Below, piece by piece: positions 29,844 through 38,533 of a DNA stretch of 64,000 bases (position 1 is the first letter of the stretch; every line of letters begins with the position of its first letter). The position numbers and the translations under genes are program-made. The stretch is from Sphingobium ummariense RL-3 (GTDB lineage Bacteria > Pseudomonadota > Alphaproteobacteria > Sphingomonadales > Sphingomonadaceae): positions 62,001 through 126,000 of the forward strand of contig NZ_AUWY01000047.1 in NCBI RefSeq assembly GCF_000447205.1. The letters are read 5' to 3'. The notes beneath the pieces were generated by a model, which was not told where the DNA came from, searched no databases, and was given only the letters and a program-made list of their open reading frames with translations.

Positions 29844-29864
29844 ATTGCTATGTTTCATAGCAAT
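29844..29864. promoter_or_regulatory. Perfect palindromic operator between ferC-like and aldehyde dehydrogenase genes
   Basis: ATTGCTATG and CATAGCAAT are exact reverse complements separated by TTT. The site lies 36 bases before the MarR start and 16 bases before the dehydrogenase start, overlapping the zone just upstream of its ribosome site (TAAGGAGCGAGG). Position and symmetry fit binding of the MarR protein to repress both directions until a hydroxycinnamoyl-CoA appears. Confidence 0.8.
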
Positions 29865-29880
29865 AATAAGGAGCGAGGAT

Positions 29881-31332
29881 ATGCCTGCATCGGAAATTCA
29901 GCTGATTATCGGCGCCGAATCACGCGCCGGCGCTGCGCAATTCGAGCGCGTCGATCCGGTAACGGGCCAGGTTGCAACGCTTGCCGCCGCAGCCGGTCCG
30001 GACGACGCGATCGCTGCTGTCGATGCCGCCAAGGACGCCTTCCCGCGCTGGTCGGCCATGGGTCCCAACGCCCGCCGTGCGGCGCTGATGAAGGCGGCAG
30101 ATCGGCTGGAAGCGAAGGCTGGCGATTTTGTCGAGGCGATGATGCAGGAAATCGGCGCGACCGAAGGCTGGGCGCGTTTCAACCTGATGCTCTCCGCCTC
30201 CATGGTGCGGGAAGCAGCCGGCCTCACCACCCAGATTGGCGGCGAGGTCATCCCATCCGATAAGCCGGGCTGCATCGCCATGGCGATCCGCGAGCCCGCT
30301 GGGGTGGTGTTGTCCATAGCGCCCTGGAATGCTCCGATCATTCTGGCGACGCGCGCTATCGCGGTGCCGCTCGCCTGCGGCAATACGGTGGTGCTCAAGG
30401 CGTCGGAACAGTGCCCGCGCACCCATGGCCTCATCATACAGGCCTTTGTCGAAGCCGGGCTTGACGGCGGCATCGTCAACCTCATCACCAACGCCCCACA
30501 GGATGCTGCGGAGGTCGTCGGAGCGATGATCGACCATCCGGCTGTCCGTCGCGTCAACTTCACCGGATCGACCGCGGTAGGCAAGATCGTCGCCAAACGC
30601 TGTGCCGAGAGTCTGAAGCCTGTCCTGCTCGAACTGGGCGGCAAGGCGCCGTTGATCGTGCTGGAGGATGCCGATCTCGACGAAGCGGTGAAGGCCGCGG
30701 CCTTCGGCGCCTTCATGAATCAGGGCCAGATCTGCATGTCGACCGAGCGCATCATCGTGGTCGACGCCGTTGCGGATGCATTCGCCGAGAAATTCCAGGT
30801 AAAGGTCGGCACCATGCCGGTCGGCGACCCGCGCGAGGGCAAGACCCCGCTGGGCGCGGTGGTCGACAGCCACACCGTCGCGCATGTGCGATCGCTGATC
30901 GAGGACGCGCTGGCGTCCGGAGCGTGGCAACTGAACGGCGGCGATGCCAACGGTGTGCTGATGCCGGCGCATGTGATCGATGGCGTGACGCCCCAGATGA
31001 AGCTGTTCCAGGACGAAAGCTTCGGTCCGGTGGTCGGCATCGTCCGTGCGCGCGACGAGGCGCATGCCATCGAACTGGCGAACGATACCGAATATGGGCT
31101 GTCGGCATCGGTGTTCACGCGTGACGCCGCGCGGGGCCTGAAGGTGGCGCGCCAGATCCAGTCGGGCATCTGCCACGTCAACGGTCCGACCGTGCATGAC
31201 GAAGCGCAGATGCCCTTCGGCGGCGTCAAGGCGTCGGGCTACGGCAAATTCGGGGGCAAGGCCGGCATCGATAGCTTCACCGAGCTGCGCTGGATCACCA
31301 TCGAAACCGAGCCGGGCCATTACCCGATCTGA
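29881..31332 (+). CDS. Aldehyde dehydrogenase (vanillin/benzaldehyde dehydrogenase type)
   Basis: The 483-residue NAD(P)-dependent aldehyde dehydrogenase contains SIAPWNAPIILATRAIAVPL, VNFTGSTAVGKIVAKR, the general-base Glu in LLELGGKAPLIVLEDADLDE, and the nucleophile Cys in NQGQICMSTERI. The C-terminal DEAQMPFGGVKASGYGKFGG is typical of the vanillin/salicylaldehyde group. With a hydroxycinnamoyl-CoA hydratase/lyase directly downstream, the expected reaction is vanillin (or 4-hydroxybenzaldehyde) to the acid. The start at 29881 follows TAAGGAGCGAGG; the frame is open upstream through the operator and into the divergent gene. It is the first gene of the rightward operon. Confidence 0.88.
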   Translation: MPASEIQLIIGAESRAGAAQFERVDPVTGQVATLAAAAGPDDAIAAVDAAKDAFPRWSAMGPNARRAALMKAADRLEAKAGDFVEAMMQEIGATEGWARFNLMLSASMVREAAGLTTQIGGEVIPSDKPGCIAMAIREPAGVVLSIAPWNAPIILATRAIAVPLACGNTVVLKASEQCPRTHGLIIQAFVEAGLDGGIVNLITNAPQDAAEVVGAMIDHPAVRRVNFTGSTAVGKIVAKRCAESLKPVLLELGGKAPLIVLEDADLDEAVKAAAFGAFMNQGQICMSTERIIVVDAVADAFAEKFQVKVGTMPVGDPREGKTPLGAVVDSHTVAHVRSLIEDALASGAWQLNGGDANGVLMPAHVIDGVTPQMKLFQDESFGPVVGIVRARDEAHAIELANDTEYGLSASVFTRDAARGLKVARQIQSGICHVNGPTVHDEAQMPFGGVKASGYGKFGGKAGIDSFTELRWITIETEPGHYPI

Positions 31333-31356
31333 TCTTCCTGATTTCCGGAGAACAAC

Positions 31357-32217
31357 ATGACCAATATCCTGCAAGTCGAGGGCGTGGAGCAAACCGAACT
31401 CGAAACCGTCGCCTTCACTGTCGAGGACGGCATCGCATGGGTCAGCTTCAACCGCGCCGAAAAGCGCAATTGCATGTCCCCTCGCCTCAACCGCCAGATG
31501 ATGCGCGTTCTCGACGAGCTGGAGTTTCGCGACGATGTCGGCGTGCTGGTCCTGACCGGCGAGGGGACTGCATGGACCGCGGGCATGGACCTGAAGGAAT
31601 ATTTCCGTGAGACCGAAGTGCTGGGGCTCAAGGGCACCCGGAACGCCCAGCGGGAAAGCTACGGATGGTGGCGCCGCCTGCGCTGGTATCAAAAGCCGAC
31701 CATCGCCATGGTCAACGGCTGGTGTTTCGGCGGCGGCTATGGCCCGCTCTTCGCCTGCGATCTCGCCTTTGCGGCGGAGGAAGCGCAGTTCGGCCTCTCG
31801 GAAATCAACTGGGGCATATTGCCCGGGGGCGGCGCGGCCAAGGTCGCGGTGGAGCTGACCAGCTTCCGCAATGCCATGTATCATTCGCTGATGGGCGAGA
31901 ATGTGGATGGCAGGAAGGCCGCGGAATGGGGCTTCGTCAACGAAGCGCTTCCGCTCGCCCAGCTCAAGGACCGGGTGACGGAAGTGGCGAAAGTGCTGCT
32001 GACCAAGAATCCGGTCGCGCTCAAGGCCACGAAGGACGCCATCCGCCGGGTGCGTGAAATGACCTATGACAATGCCGAGGACTATCTGGTCCGCGCGCAG
32101 GAAGCGGCCAACAGCTACGACAATCAGGGCCGCAAGGAAGGCATCAAGCAGTTCATCGACGACAAGAGCTACAAGCCGGGCCTGGGCGCCTACGACAAGT
32201 CGAAGCAAGGCGCCTGA
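31357..32217 (+). CDS. ferB: Hydroxycinnamoyl-CoA hydratase/lyase (feruloyl-CoA to vanillin)
   Basis: This 286-residue crotonase-fold enzyme hydrates feruloyl-, caffeoyl- or coumaroyl-CoA and cleaves it to the aromatic aldehyde and acetyl-CoA. The match to bacterial HCHL is strong over the full length: GIAWVSFNRAEKRNCMSP, WTAGMDLKEYFRE, TIAMVNGWCFGGGYGP, then FGLSEINWGILPGG with the catalytic Glu, and QFIDDKSYKPGLGAY at the end. NINE of ten residues around the oxyanion hole are as in the Pseudomonas enzyme by eye. The gene lies 24 bases behind the aldehyde dehydrogenase and 44 bases before the CoA synthetase. The order fits ferB of sphingomonads. Confidence 0.93.
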   Translation: MTNILQVEGVEQTELETVAFTVEDGIAWVSFNRAEKRNCMSPRLNRQMMRVLDELEFRDDVGVLVLTGEGTAWTAGMDLKEYFRETEVLGLKGTRNAQRESYGWWRRLRWYQKPTIAMVNGWCFGGGYGPLFACDLAFAAEEAQFGLSEINWGILPGGGAAKVAVELTSFRNAMYHSLMGENVDGRKAAEWGFVNEALPLAQLKDRVTEVAKVLLTKNPVALKATKDAIRRVREMTYDNAEDYLVRAQEAANSYDNQGRKEGIKQFIDDKSYKPGLGAYDKSKQGA

Positions 32218-32261
32218 TCGGCCCGCTTGTCCTAGTCGGAAATATATATTCGGGAGAGCCA

Positions 32262-34424
32262 ATGATGGTCGAGACGCTCAATCCGCCCGTCGACGATTTG
32301 CCAGAATCTGCGGACCGCCATCGGATAGATCGGCTGCTTCGTCCCCGATCCGTCGCCATCGTGGGCGCATCCGACAAGCCCGGAGCGCTGGGCGCTTCGG
32401 TCCTCTCCAATCTGGACCGCAACGGCTTCAGTGGCGAAGTCCACCTCATCAACCCCAAGCGGTCGGAAATCGGAGGACGCCCCTGCCTTCCCTCGATCGA
32501 CGCTTTGCCCGAAGCAGTCGACGTGGCCGTGCTCGCTATTCCACGTGCGGCGGTGATCGACACGATCAAGGCGCTGGCGATGCGCCAGGTGGGGGCAGCG
32601 ATCATCTTTTCCGCAGGTTTTGCCGAGGGCGGCGAGGAAGGCCTTGCCGAGCAGCGCGAGATCGGACGGATCGCGCGGGAAGCCGGCATGGTCGTAGAAG
32701 GACCGAACTGCCTTGGCATGACCAATTTCATCGACCGGGTGCCGCTGACCTTTGTGGAAACGGACGCGCGGCCATTGGGCGAAAGGGCGGGTATCGGCGT
32801 CGTATCACAGAGCGGCGCGATGGCCTGCGTTCTCTGCACCACACTGGCAAGCCGAGATCTTGGCCTGTCCTTCTCCGTCTCGACCGGTAACGAGGCCGCG
32901 AGCGGCGTCGAAGACTATGTCGATTATCTCCTGGACGATCCGTCCACGCAGGTCATCGCCATGATCGTCGAGCAGTTTCGCGATCCGCAACGTTTCCTTG
33001 CTGCGGCGAGGCGGGCACGCTTGCTCGGGAAAACGATCGTGCTGCTGCATCCGGGCAAGAGCAGCGCGGCGCGCCAGTCCGCAGCGACACATACTGGCGC
33101 CATGGCGGGCGACTATCAGGTGATGCGCGTGAAGGTGGCGCGTGCGGGCGTGGTTCTCGCCGAAACGCTGGAGGAACTGGGCGACATTGCGGAGATCGCC
33201 CTGCGCTGTCCTTCCGTGCCAGCAAGCGGCGTGGCCGTGCTGGGAGAGTCGGGCGCGTTCAAGGCGCTCACCCTGGATCTATGCGAAGCCCTTGGGCTCG
33301 ACCTGCCCCCCGTGGACGACCAAAGCGCCCCTACCCTGCGCGCCGCGTTGCCGGATTTCGTTGGCGTCTCCAACCCCCTCGATCTCACCGCGCAGGGACT
33401 CGTCGATCCGGACCTCTACTATCGCACTCTGGCCGCGCTGTTCGCAGACGACCGCTTCGGCAGCCTAGTCGCAGGGATCATTCAGACCGATCCCGTGACC
33501 GTCGGCATCAAGCTGCCGCCCATCCTGCGCGCGGTCCGCGAGTTGAAGCCGACCAAGCCCCTGATCTTCGCTGGCCTGGATGAAGGCGCGGCAATGCCTG
33601 CCACCTATGTCGATCAGCTTCGCGCGCTCGGCATCCCCTATTTCCCGTCCACCGAACGGGCATTCCGGGCGCTCAAACGCCTGAACGAACGCGCGCGGCT
33701 GGATTTTTCCGTCCGTCCTCCCCGGCTATTCGACGCGGTCGATCTTCCCCCATCGGGCGGCGTCATCCCGGAATATCGCGCGAAAGCGATATTGTCGCCG
33801 CTCGGCATAGCCTTTCCCGTCGGCGCCTTCTGCACCAGCCTGGAACAGGCCCTCGTCGAAGCGGAGCGCATGGGCTATCCGGTCGCGCTCAAGGCGCAGT
33901 CGCCAGACCTCAGCCACAAGAGCGATGCCGGCGGCGTCATTCTGAACCTGCGCGACGTGCAGGAACTGCGCGAGGGGTGGGATCGCCTCTGGGCCGATGT
34001 CGCGGCCTATGACGCCGGGCTGATGCTGGACGGCGCATTGATGGAGCGCATGGGGGAGCGCGGCGTCGAACTCATCATCGGTGCGAAGAACGATCCGGAC
34101 TGGGGTCCGGTAATACTGGCAGGCTTCGGCGGCGTGACGGCCGAAATCCTGCACGACGTTCGCCTGATGACGCCAGACCTCCCGCGCGAAGAGATCATAG
34201 CCGAACTGCAATGTCTGCAGCAGGCGGTGCTCCTGCGGGGGTTCCGCGGATCGCCGGCACTGGATGTCGAGGCCGTAGCCACCGTCGTCGCCACGCTGGG
34301 CGATCTCATGATGGCACAGCCGTCGATCCAGGAGATCGATCTCAACCCCGTCATCGTTTATCCCAAAGGAAAAGGAGTGGTCGCGTTGGATGCCCTGATG
34401 CTGACGACGCCTCAGGCAGGATAA
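32262..34424 (+). CDS. ferA: ADP-forming-type acyl-CoA synthetase (feruloyl-CoA synthetase, FerA-like)
   Basis: The 720-residue protein belongs to the ADP-forming acyl-CoA synthetase superfamily rather than the AMP-binding family. It has an N-terminal CoA-binding domain (RPRSVAIVGASDKPGALGAS, VHLINPKRSEIGG, VEGPNCLGMTNFID), succinyl-CoA-synthetase-like domains with STGNEAASGVEDYVDYLLDD, and a C-terminal ATP-grasp domain (YPVALKAQSPDLSHKSDAGG). The His in the phosphohistidine loop region appears in SAATHTGAMAG. In Sphingobium SYK-6, FerA is of this type and activates ferulate. Its place behind ferB supports the same role here. ATG at 32262 or 32265 are both possible. Confidence 0.88.
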   Translation: MMVETLNPPVDDLPESADRHRIDRLLRPRSVAIVGASDKPGALGASVLSNLDRNGFSGEVHLINPKRSEIGGRPCLPSIDALPEAVDVAVLAIPRAAVIDTIKALAMRQVGAAIIFSAGFAEGGEEGLAEQREIGRIAREAGMVVEGPNCLGMTNFIDRVPLTFVETDARPLGERAGIGVVSQSGAMACVLCTTLASRDLGLSFSVSTGNEAASGVEDYVDYLLDDPSTQVIAMIVEQFRDPQRFLAAARRARLLGKTIVLLHPGKSSAARQSAATHTGAMAGDYQVMRVKVARAGVVLAETLEELGDIAEIALRCPSVPASGVAVLGESGAFKALTLDLCEALGLDLPPVDDQSAPTLRAALPDFVGVSNPLDLTAQGLVDPDLYYRTLAALFADDRFGSLVAGIIQTDPVTVGIKLPPILRAVRELKPTKPLIFAGLDEGAAMPATYVDQLRALGIPYFPSTERAFRALKRLNERARLDFSVRPPRLFDAVDLPPSGGVIPEYRAKAILSPLGIAFPVGAFCTSLEQALVEAERMGYPVALKAQSPDLSHKSDAGGVILNLRDVQELREGWDRLWADVAAYDAGLMLDGALMERMGERGVELIIGAKNDPDWGPVILAGFGGVTAEILHDVRLMTPDLPREEIIAELQCLQQAVLLRGFRGSPALDVEAVATVVATLGDLMMAQPSIQEIDLNPVIVYPKGKGVVALDALMLTTPQAG

Positions 34425-34432
34425 GGGGAAGG

Positions 34433-35005
34433 ATGAGCAGGATGACCGATGATGTGGCCCGCCGCAGCCTATTGATGGCGGCACCAACTGTCCTGCTCGG
34501 CGGTACGCTCGCATCCCCCACCCAAGCGGCAGAAGCTTCGCAACTGCCCCCTCCCCGGCTCGATCATGCGATGCGCTTCAACGTGCTGATTGGGCCTGCA
34601 CAGGAACTGGGGCAGGTAGACGGCGTCCGTAAGCGGATCATTCCCATAACCGGCGGGATGGTGGAGGGACCGCGGCTCAAGGGCCGGATCCTGCCCGGCG
34701 GCGCCGACTGGCAATCGATCCGCGCCGACGGCACGGCCGACATACTGGCGCGCTATGCGATAGAAGCGGAGGACGGCACAGTTATATCGGTCATAAACCC
34801 CGGCTATCGCCACGGCCCCGCGCCCGTTCTCGCGCGCATCGCCGCAGGGGAAGATGTTGATCCGGCCCTCTACTATTTCCGGACGACGCCCCGTTTCGAA
34901 GTAGCGCAGGACGGCCCTCATGCCTGGCTGGGCCGCACGATATTCCTGTGCACTGCCGCGCGATATCGTGACCATGTGCGGCTCGATATCTTTTCGGTCG
35001 GCTGA
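34433..35005 (+). CDS. DUF3237 protein with Tat-type signal
   Basis: The 190-residue product starts with a twin-arginine signal (DVARRSLLMAAPTVLLGG) and then a single DUF3237 domain (LIGPAQELGQVDGVRKRIIP, ITGGMVEGPRLKGRILPGGA, DWQSIRADGTADILARYAIE). DUF3237 proteins are often encoded near aromatic-degradation genes but have no firm function. The start at 34433 follows AAGGGGAAGG and lies eight bases behind ferA; an in-frame ATG at 34442 is an alternative. It precedes the AAHS permease by 15 bases, so it belongs to the same operon. A periplasmic binding or enzymatic role for phenolics is possible but not shown. Confidence 0.8.
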   Translation: MSRMTDDVARRSLLMAAPTVLLGGTLASPTQAAEASQLPPPRLDHAMRFNVLIGPAQELGQVDGVRKRIIPITGGMVEGPRLKGRILPGGADWQSIRADGTADILARYAIEAEDGTVISVINPGYRHGPAPVLARIAAGEDVDPALYYFRTTPRFEVAQDGPHAWLGRTIFLCTAARYRDHVRLDIFSVG

Positions 35006-35020
35006 GCATCGAAAGGCGCA

Positions 35021-36334
35021 ATGAGCATGACTGGCGACTCCGCCGATATCAAACGCCTGATGGACGAGGCGCCGATGAGCCGCGCGCAGCTGGCGGCAAT
35101 TGTCCTGTGCGTCCTGCTGAACGCCCTCGACGGCTTTGATGTATTGGCGATCAGCTTCGCTTCACCGGGTATCGCCGCGGAATGGGGCGTCGATCGTGCC
35201 GCATTGGGTATCATCCTTTCGATGGAGCTGATCGGCATGGCCGTGGGGTCGGTTCTGTTGGGCTCGCTTGCCGACAGGATCGGCCGGCGGCCGACAATCC
35301 TTTTCTGCCTGATCGTCATGACCGCGGGGATGCTGGCTGCCACACAGGCCTCCAGCATCCAGTCGCTCTCTGCAATCCGACTGTTCACCGGCCTCGGGAT
35401 CGGCGGGATGCTCGCCTGCACCAACGCGATGGTAGCCGAACTCGCCAACGCGCGGGCACGCAGCCTGGCCGTGTCGATCATGGCGGCGGGATATCCTGTC
35501 GGCGCGATACTGGGTGGATCGATCGCCTCCATGCTGCTCGTGGGAGGAGACTGGCGGGATGTGTTCCTGTTCGGCGCGATCGCTACAGGCATCTTCCTGC
35601 CACTGACGTTCCTGTTGCTCCCGGAATCCATCGGGTTCCTGCTGCAAAGGCGGCCTGCCCGCGCGCTCGACAGGGTCAACCAGCTTCTGACGCGCTTCGG
35701 CCATCAGCCAGCGACGACGCTGCCCCCGCCAGATGAAAGCGCGCCCAGGCCTGCCATGCGGACATTGTTCGAACAGGGGCTGGCGCGCACAACCCTGCTG
35801 CTGACGGCGGCCTATTTCGCCCATATCATGACATTCTATTTCATCCTGAAATGGGTGCCGAAGATCGTTGTCGACATGGGTTATGCCGCCTCCGCTGCCG
35901 GGGGCGTGCTGGTGTGGGCGAATGTCGGAGGCCTCGCCGGCGCCCTGTTGCTCGGCCTGCTCAGCTGGCGAATCCGTATCCGGACGCTTGTGATCGCGGC
36001 AATGCTGTTGTCGACGGTGATGGTCACGGTTTTCGGTCAGGGACAGTCCAGCCTGGCCGGACTCGCGCTGATCGCGGCAGCCGCCGGCTTCTTCACCAAC
36101 GCTGGCGTGGTCGGATTATATGCCATCACCGCACAGTCGTTCCCCACCGCAGTCCGAGGTGCGGGCACGGGGATCGTCATAGGCATCGGCCGGGGTGGCG
36201 CGGCGCTGGGGCCGATCATCGCAGGTTTCCTGTTCAGCCTGGGCTTCGGGCTGTCATTGGTCGCGATGGCCATGGCGGCGGGCTCTCTCATCGCAGCGGC
36301 CGCCTTGTCGGCGCTGCGTCCCAACAGATCATAA
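35021..36334 (+). CDS. AAHS-family aromatic acid:H+ symporter
   Basis: This 437-residue inner-membrane MFS transporter has the AAHS signature NALDGFDVLAISFASPGIAA and the loop motif GSLADRIGRRPTILFCL, with RLFTGLGIGGMLACTNAMVA following. The second half contains FYFILKWVPKIVVDMGYAAS, found in hydroxybenzoate/vanillate permeases. It lies in the ferulate operon behind DUF3237, so ferulate, coumarate or vanillate is the expected substrate. It is the last intact gene of the operon; 11 bases later begins a broken Rieske oxygenase gene. Confidence 0.9.
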   Translation: MSMTGDSADIKRLMDEAPMSRAQLAAIVLCVLLNALDGFDVLAISFASPGIAAEWGVDRAALGIILSMELIGMAVGSVLLGSLADRIGRRPTILFCLIVMTAGMLAATQASSIQSLSAIRLFTGLGIGGMLACTNAMVAELANARARSLAVSIMAAGYPVGAILGGSIASMLLVGGDWRDVFLFGAIATGIFLPLTFLLLPESIGFLLQRRPARALDRVNQLLTRFGHQPATTLPPPDESAPRPAMRTLFEQGLARTTLLLTAAYFAHIMTFYFILKWVPKIVVDMGYAASAAGGVLVWANVGGLAGALLLGLLSWRIRIRTLVIAAMLLSTVMVTVFGQGQSSLAGLALIAAAAGFFTNAGVVGLYAITAQSFPTAVRGAGTGIVIGIGRGGAALGPIIAGFLFSLGFGLSLVAMAMAAGSLIAAAALSALRPNRS

Positions 36335-36345
36335 GGAGGATCGCC

Positions 36346-36700
36346 ATGGACCTGCAAGCCGGAAGGTCAGTCCATCTGGCCGCGCAACGTGTGGTATGTC
36401 GCCTGCACCCCTGACGAGATCGACGGCCGGCCGATCGGTCGTAAAATATGCGGCGAACAGATGGTGCTGTTCCCGTCCGGAGAAGGCAAGGTAGCCGCAC
36501 TCGACGATTTCTGCCCGCATCGCGGCGCGCTCCTGTCGCTGGGTTTCCTGCGCGATAGCACGCTGGTTTGCGGCTATCACGGCCTTGCCATGGGATGCGC
36601 CGGAGAGGCCGTCTCCATGCCGGACAGAGGATCAAGGGCTTCCTGCCCATTCGAAGCTATCCGGCGCTGGAGCGATACGAAACCTATGTCCATGCGAGCA
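36346..36700 (+). pseudogene. Vanillate demethylase oxygenase-like Rieske gene, truncated and frameshifted
   Basis: After an ATG with AAGGAGG upstream, the first frame gives only about seven sensible residues. The next frame gives NVWYVACTPDEIDGRPIGRK and the Rieske 2Fe-2S motif CPHRGALLSLGFLRD followed by CGYHGLAM. Near 36,625 the frame changes again: IKGFLPIRSYPALERYETYV. This is the N-terminal quarter of a VanA-type oxygenase subunit. The catalytic domain is missing; IS110-like sequence replaces it from about 36,715. Two frameshifts and the truncation show it is inactive. It once completed the operon by demethylating vanillate, so protocatechuate formation must now rely on another gene. 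Confidence 0.8.
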
Positions 36701-36714
36701 GCATCGGCCAGAGG

Positions 36715-37115
36715 AGATCGACGAGGCGGCGGTCAAGACGCGCGCGGACGAGGATGCCAACAAACTCGCCCGGATCGCTTGGGTCGTGCTGACCCGCAAG
36801 GAGGCCTATCACCCCACGCGAACTTGACCTGATCAAACCCAGGTCACCCAAAATTGTAATAGCAGTCGATGATGAGTGAAGATCGAGCCAATGGTAAGGT
36901 CAACCCGTCTGATTCACTGCGCTTCAAACGCGCGCGAGCTTGATTAGGGACCTCACCGGCGGATTTCCATCAGGGCCAGCGGTAGCCAAACGCCGCACAA
37001 ACAGGCCGGACATATGAAAGCAACCGATCAAAACCCACACCGGCACAATGCCTTTGCCAAGGGGGGCGTCCACATATGGCCTCTTGGGAATCCCCCCGTT
37101 CAATCACACACGGAA
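36715..37115 (+). mobile_element. IS110-type element remnant (second copy)
   Basis: The frame ending at 36828 reads ANKLARIAWVVLTRKEAYHP, the typical C-terminus of IS110-family transposases. The following bases carry GGATTTCCATCAGGGCC and GGCCGGACATATGAAAGC, similar in sequence and spacing to the remnant at 17.1-17.4 kb, and GGGGGCGTCCACATATGG near the end. Only the 3' portion remains. It truncates the VanA-like gene and precedes the integrase gene. Confidence 0.6.
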
Positions 37116-37134
37116 TGACTCTAGGCTGGGAGCC

Positions 37135-38358
37135 TCAGGCGCGTCGGAAGTTGGGCTTCAGAACCCTTGCGCCATCGCGCATCTCGTCGAGCTGATCCGA
37201 CCAGTACTGCATCATCCGCACGCGCTCGTCCCAATATTCGCCGCGCGTGTAGGCTCGCCGGATGGCGTTGGTCTCCATATGGGCGAGTTGGCGCTCGATG
37301 GCGTCGGGATTGAATTTGCCCGTTTCGTTGAGCAGCGTCGCCGCCATCGCCCGGAAGCCGTGCGCCGTCATCTCCTCCGGGCCGAACCCTAGCGCGCGAA
37401 GGGCAGCGTTGACCGTGTTCTCCGACATCGGGCGACGCGGCGAGCGGAAGGAGGGAAAGCAATATCGTCCTGTGCCCGTCAGCTCCCAGAGCTGCTCGAA
37501 AAGCGCAGTCACCTGCGTGGATAGCGGCACGCGGTGCGGCCGTCGCATCTTCATCTTCTGCTCGGGGATGTTCCAGACCGAGCGGTCGAAGTCGAATTCG
37601 CTCCACTCGGCCTGTCGCAGTTCGCCCGGGCGGACGAAGAGATGGGCCGACAGCCTGAGCCCGAACAGGGTGATGGCATGACCGGTATAGCCCTCGATCG
37701 CGCGCATGAGTTCACCGGCGCCCTTGGGTGTCGTGATGGCGGCGAGATGCTTGGCCTTGGGTACGGTGAGCGCGCCGCGCAGATCACGCGCCGGATCGGT
37801 TTCGGCCCGCGTGGTTGCGATGGCGTAGCGGAACACGCGGCTGAGAACGCTGCGCATGCGCAGCGCGCTTTCATATCGGCCGGTTGCCTCGATCGAACGG
37901 AGCATGGCAAGCACTTCCTGGGCGGTGATCTTGGCGACCGGGCGGTTGCCGATCCTGGGATAGGCCTTGTCGAGCAACCAGCGGATCTTGCTGAGGGTGA
38001 TCTCTGCCATCCCTTCGCGTTCCTGCTTGGCAACCCATTCCTCAGCGACGAGCCTGAAGCTGTTTTCCTCGGACAGCATCGCGCGGGCTTCGGCAAGCTT
38101 CGCTTCGTGCGAAGGATCGAGGTCAGCGGCGATCAACTTGCGGGCTTCGTCGCGCCGCTCGCGCGCATCGGCGAGGCCGACGTCGGGCCACGCGCCGAAA
38201 GAGAGCGTGTGCTGCTTGCCGGGATAGGCGTAGTTGAGACGCCAGAGCTTGCGGCCGTTCGGCTTGACGAGGAGATAGAGGCCGGCGCCGTCGGTGAGCT
38301 TGTATTCGCGTTCCCTCGGCCTGGCGCTCGTGACAGTGGTCGCGAAGAGTTTTCCCAT
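37135..38358 (-). CDS. Tyrosine site-specific integrase, genomic-island type (copy 1)
   Basis: The protein of about 407 residues is a P4-type integrase. It has an N-terminal DUF4102 arm-binding domain (KLTDGAGLYLLVKPNGRKLW, SFGAWPDVGLADARERRDEA), a core-binding domain and a catalytic domain. The first catalytic Arg is in RPGELRQAEW, the HxxR in HGFRAMAATLLNE and the nucleophile Tyr in RGEYWDERVRMMQ. It looks intact. The start MGKLFATTVTSARPRER at 38358 is preferred to 38406. It is clearly related to the integrase at 53.9 kb and reads in the same direction. A tRNA-Leu-end-like sequence lies 163 bases upstream. Confidence 0.9.
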   Translation of the reverse strand: MGKLFATTVTSARPREREYKLTDGAGLYLLVKPNGRKLWRLNYAYPGKQHTLSFGAWPDVGLADARERRDEARKLIAADLDPSHEAKLAEARAMLSEENSFRLVAEEWVAKQEREGMAEITLSKIRWLLDKAYPRIGNRPVAKITAQEVLAMLRSIEATGRYESALRMRSVLSRVFRYAIATTRAETDPARDLRGALTVPKAKHLAAITTPKGAGELMRAIEGYTGHAITLFGLRLSAHLFVRPGELRQAEWSEFDFDRSVWNIPEQKMKMRRPHRVPLSTQVTALFEQLWELTGTGRYCFPSFRSPRRPMSENTVNAALRALGFGPEEMTAHGFRAMAATLLNETGKFNPDAIERQLAHMETNAIRRAYTRGEYWDERVRMMQYWSDQLDEMRDGARVLKPNFRRA

Positions 38359-38520
38359 GGTATCGGCCCGTCCATAAGGGGCCTTCGATACCATGCAGGA
38401 TACCATATTTGTTCCCGATTGGTGCCGGATCAGCCCGGATTTGACCGGACGACCTTAGCACAAAAAACGTCTGAAATCAGCCACTTTCGGGACGTCCCCG
38501 GACGCTGCCGGAAGAACAAA

Positions 38521-38533
38521 TGGTGCAGAAGAG
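38521..38533. repeat. Possible attachment-site relic (tRNA-Leu 3'-end-like)
   Basis: TGGTGCAGAAGAG here resembles TGGTGCCCAGAAGAGG at the 3' end of tRNA-Leu (55,267), with a two-base gap. It lies 163 bases upstream of integrase copy 1; the tRNA end lies 177 bases upstream of copy 2. The intervening sequences (GGATTT-CCGGACG and GGACGCTGC-type words) are also alike. The short length makes this tentative. The rest of 38,359-38,747 holds no recognisable gene. Confidence 0.4.

Noticed and set aside
29920-32262. 780-codon minus-strand frame opposite the aldehyde dehydrogenase and ferB
   Set aside because: It crosses two well-supported genes and their gap and has no recognisable motif or ribosome site.
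17085-37115. Functional composite transposon made of two IS110 copies
   Set aside because: Both copies are 3' remnants without transposase catalytic domains, and IS110 elements do not normally form composite transposons.
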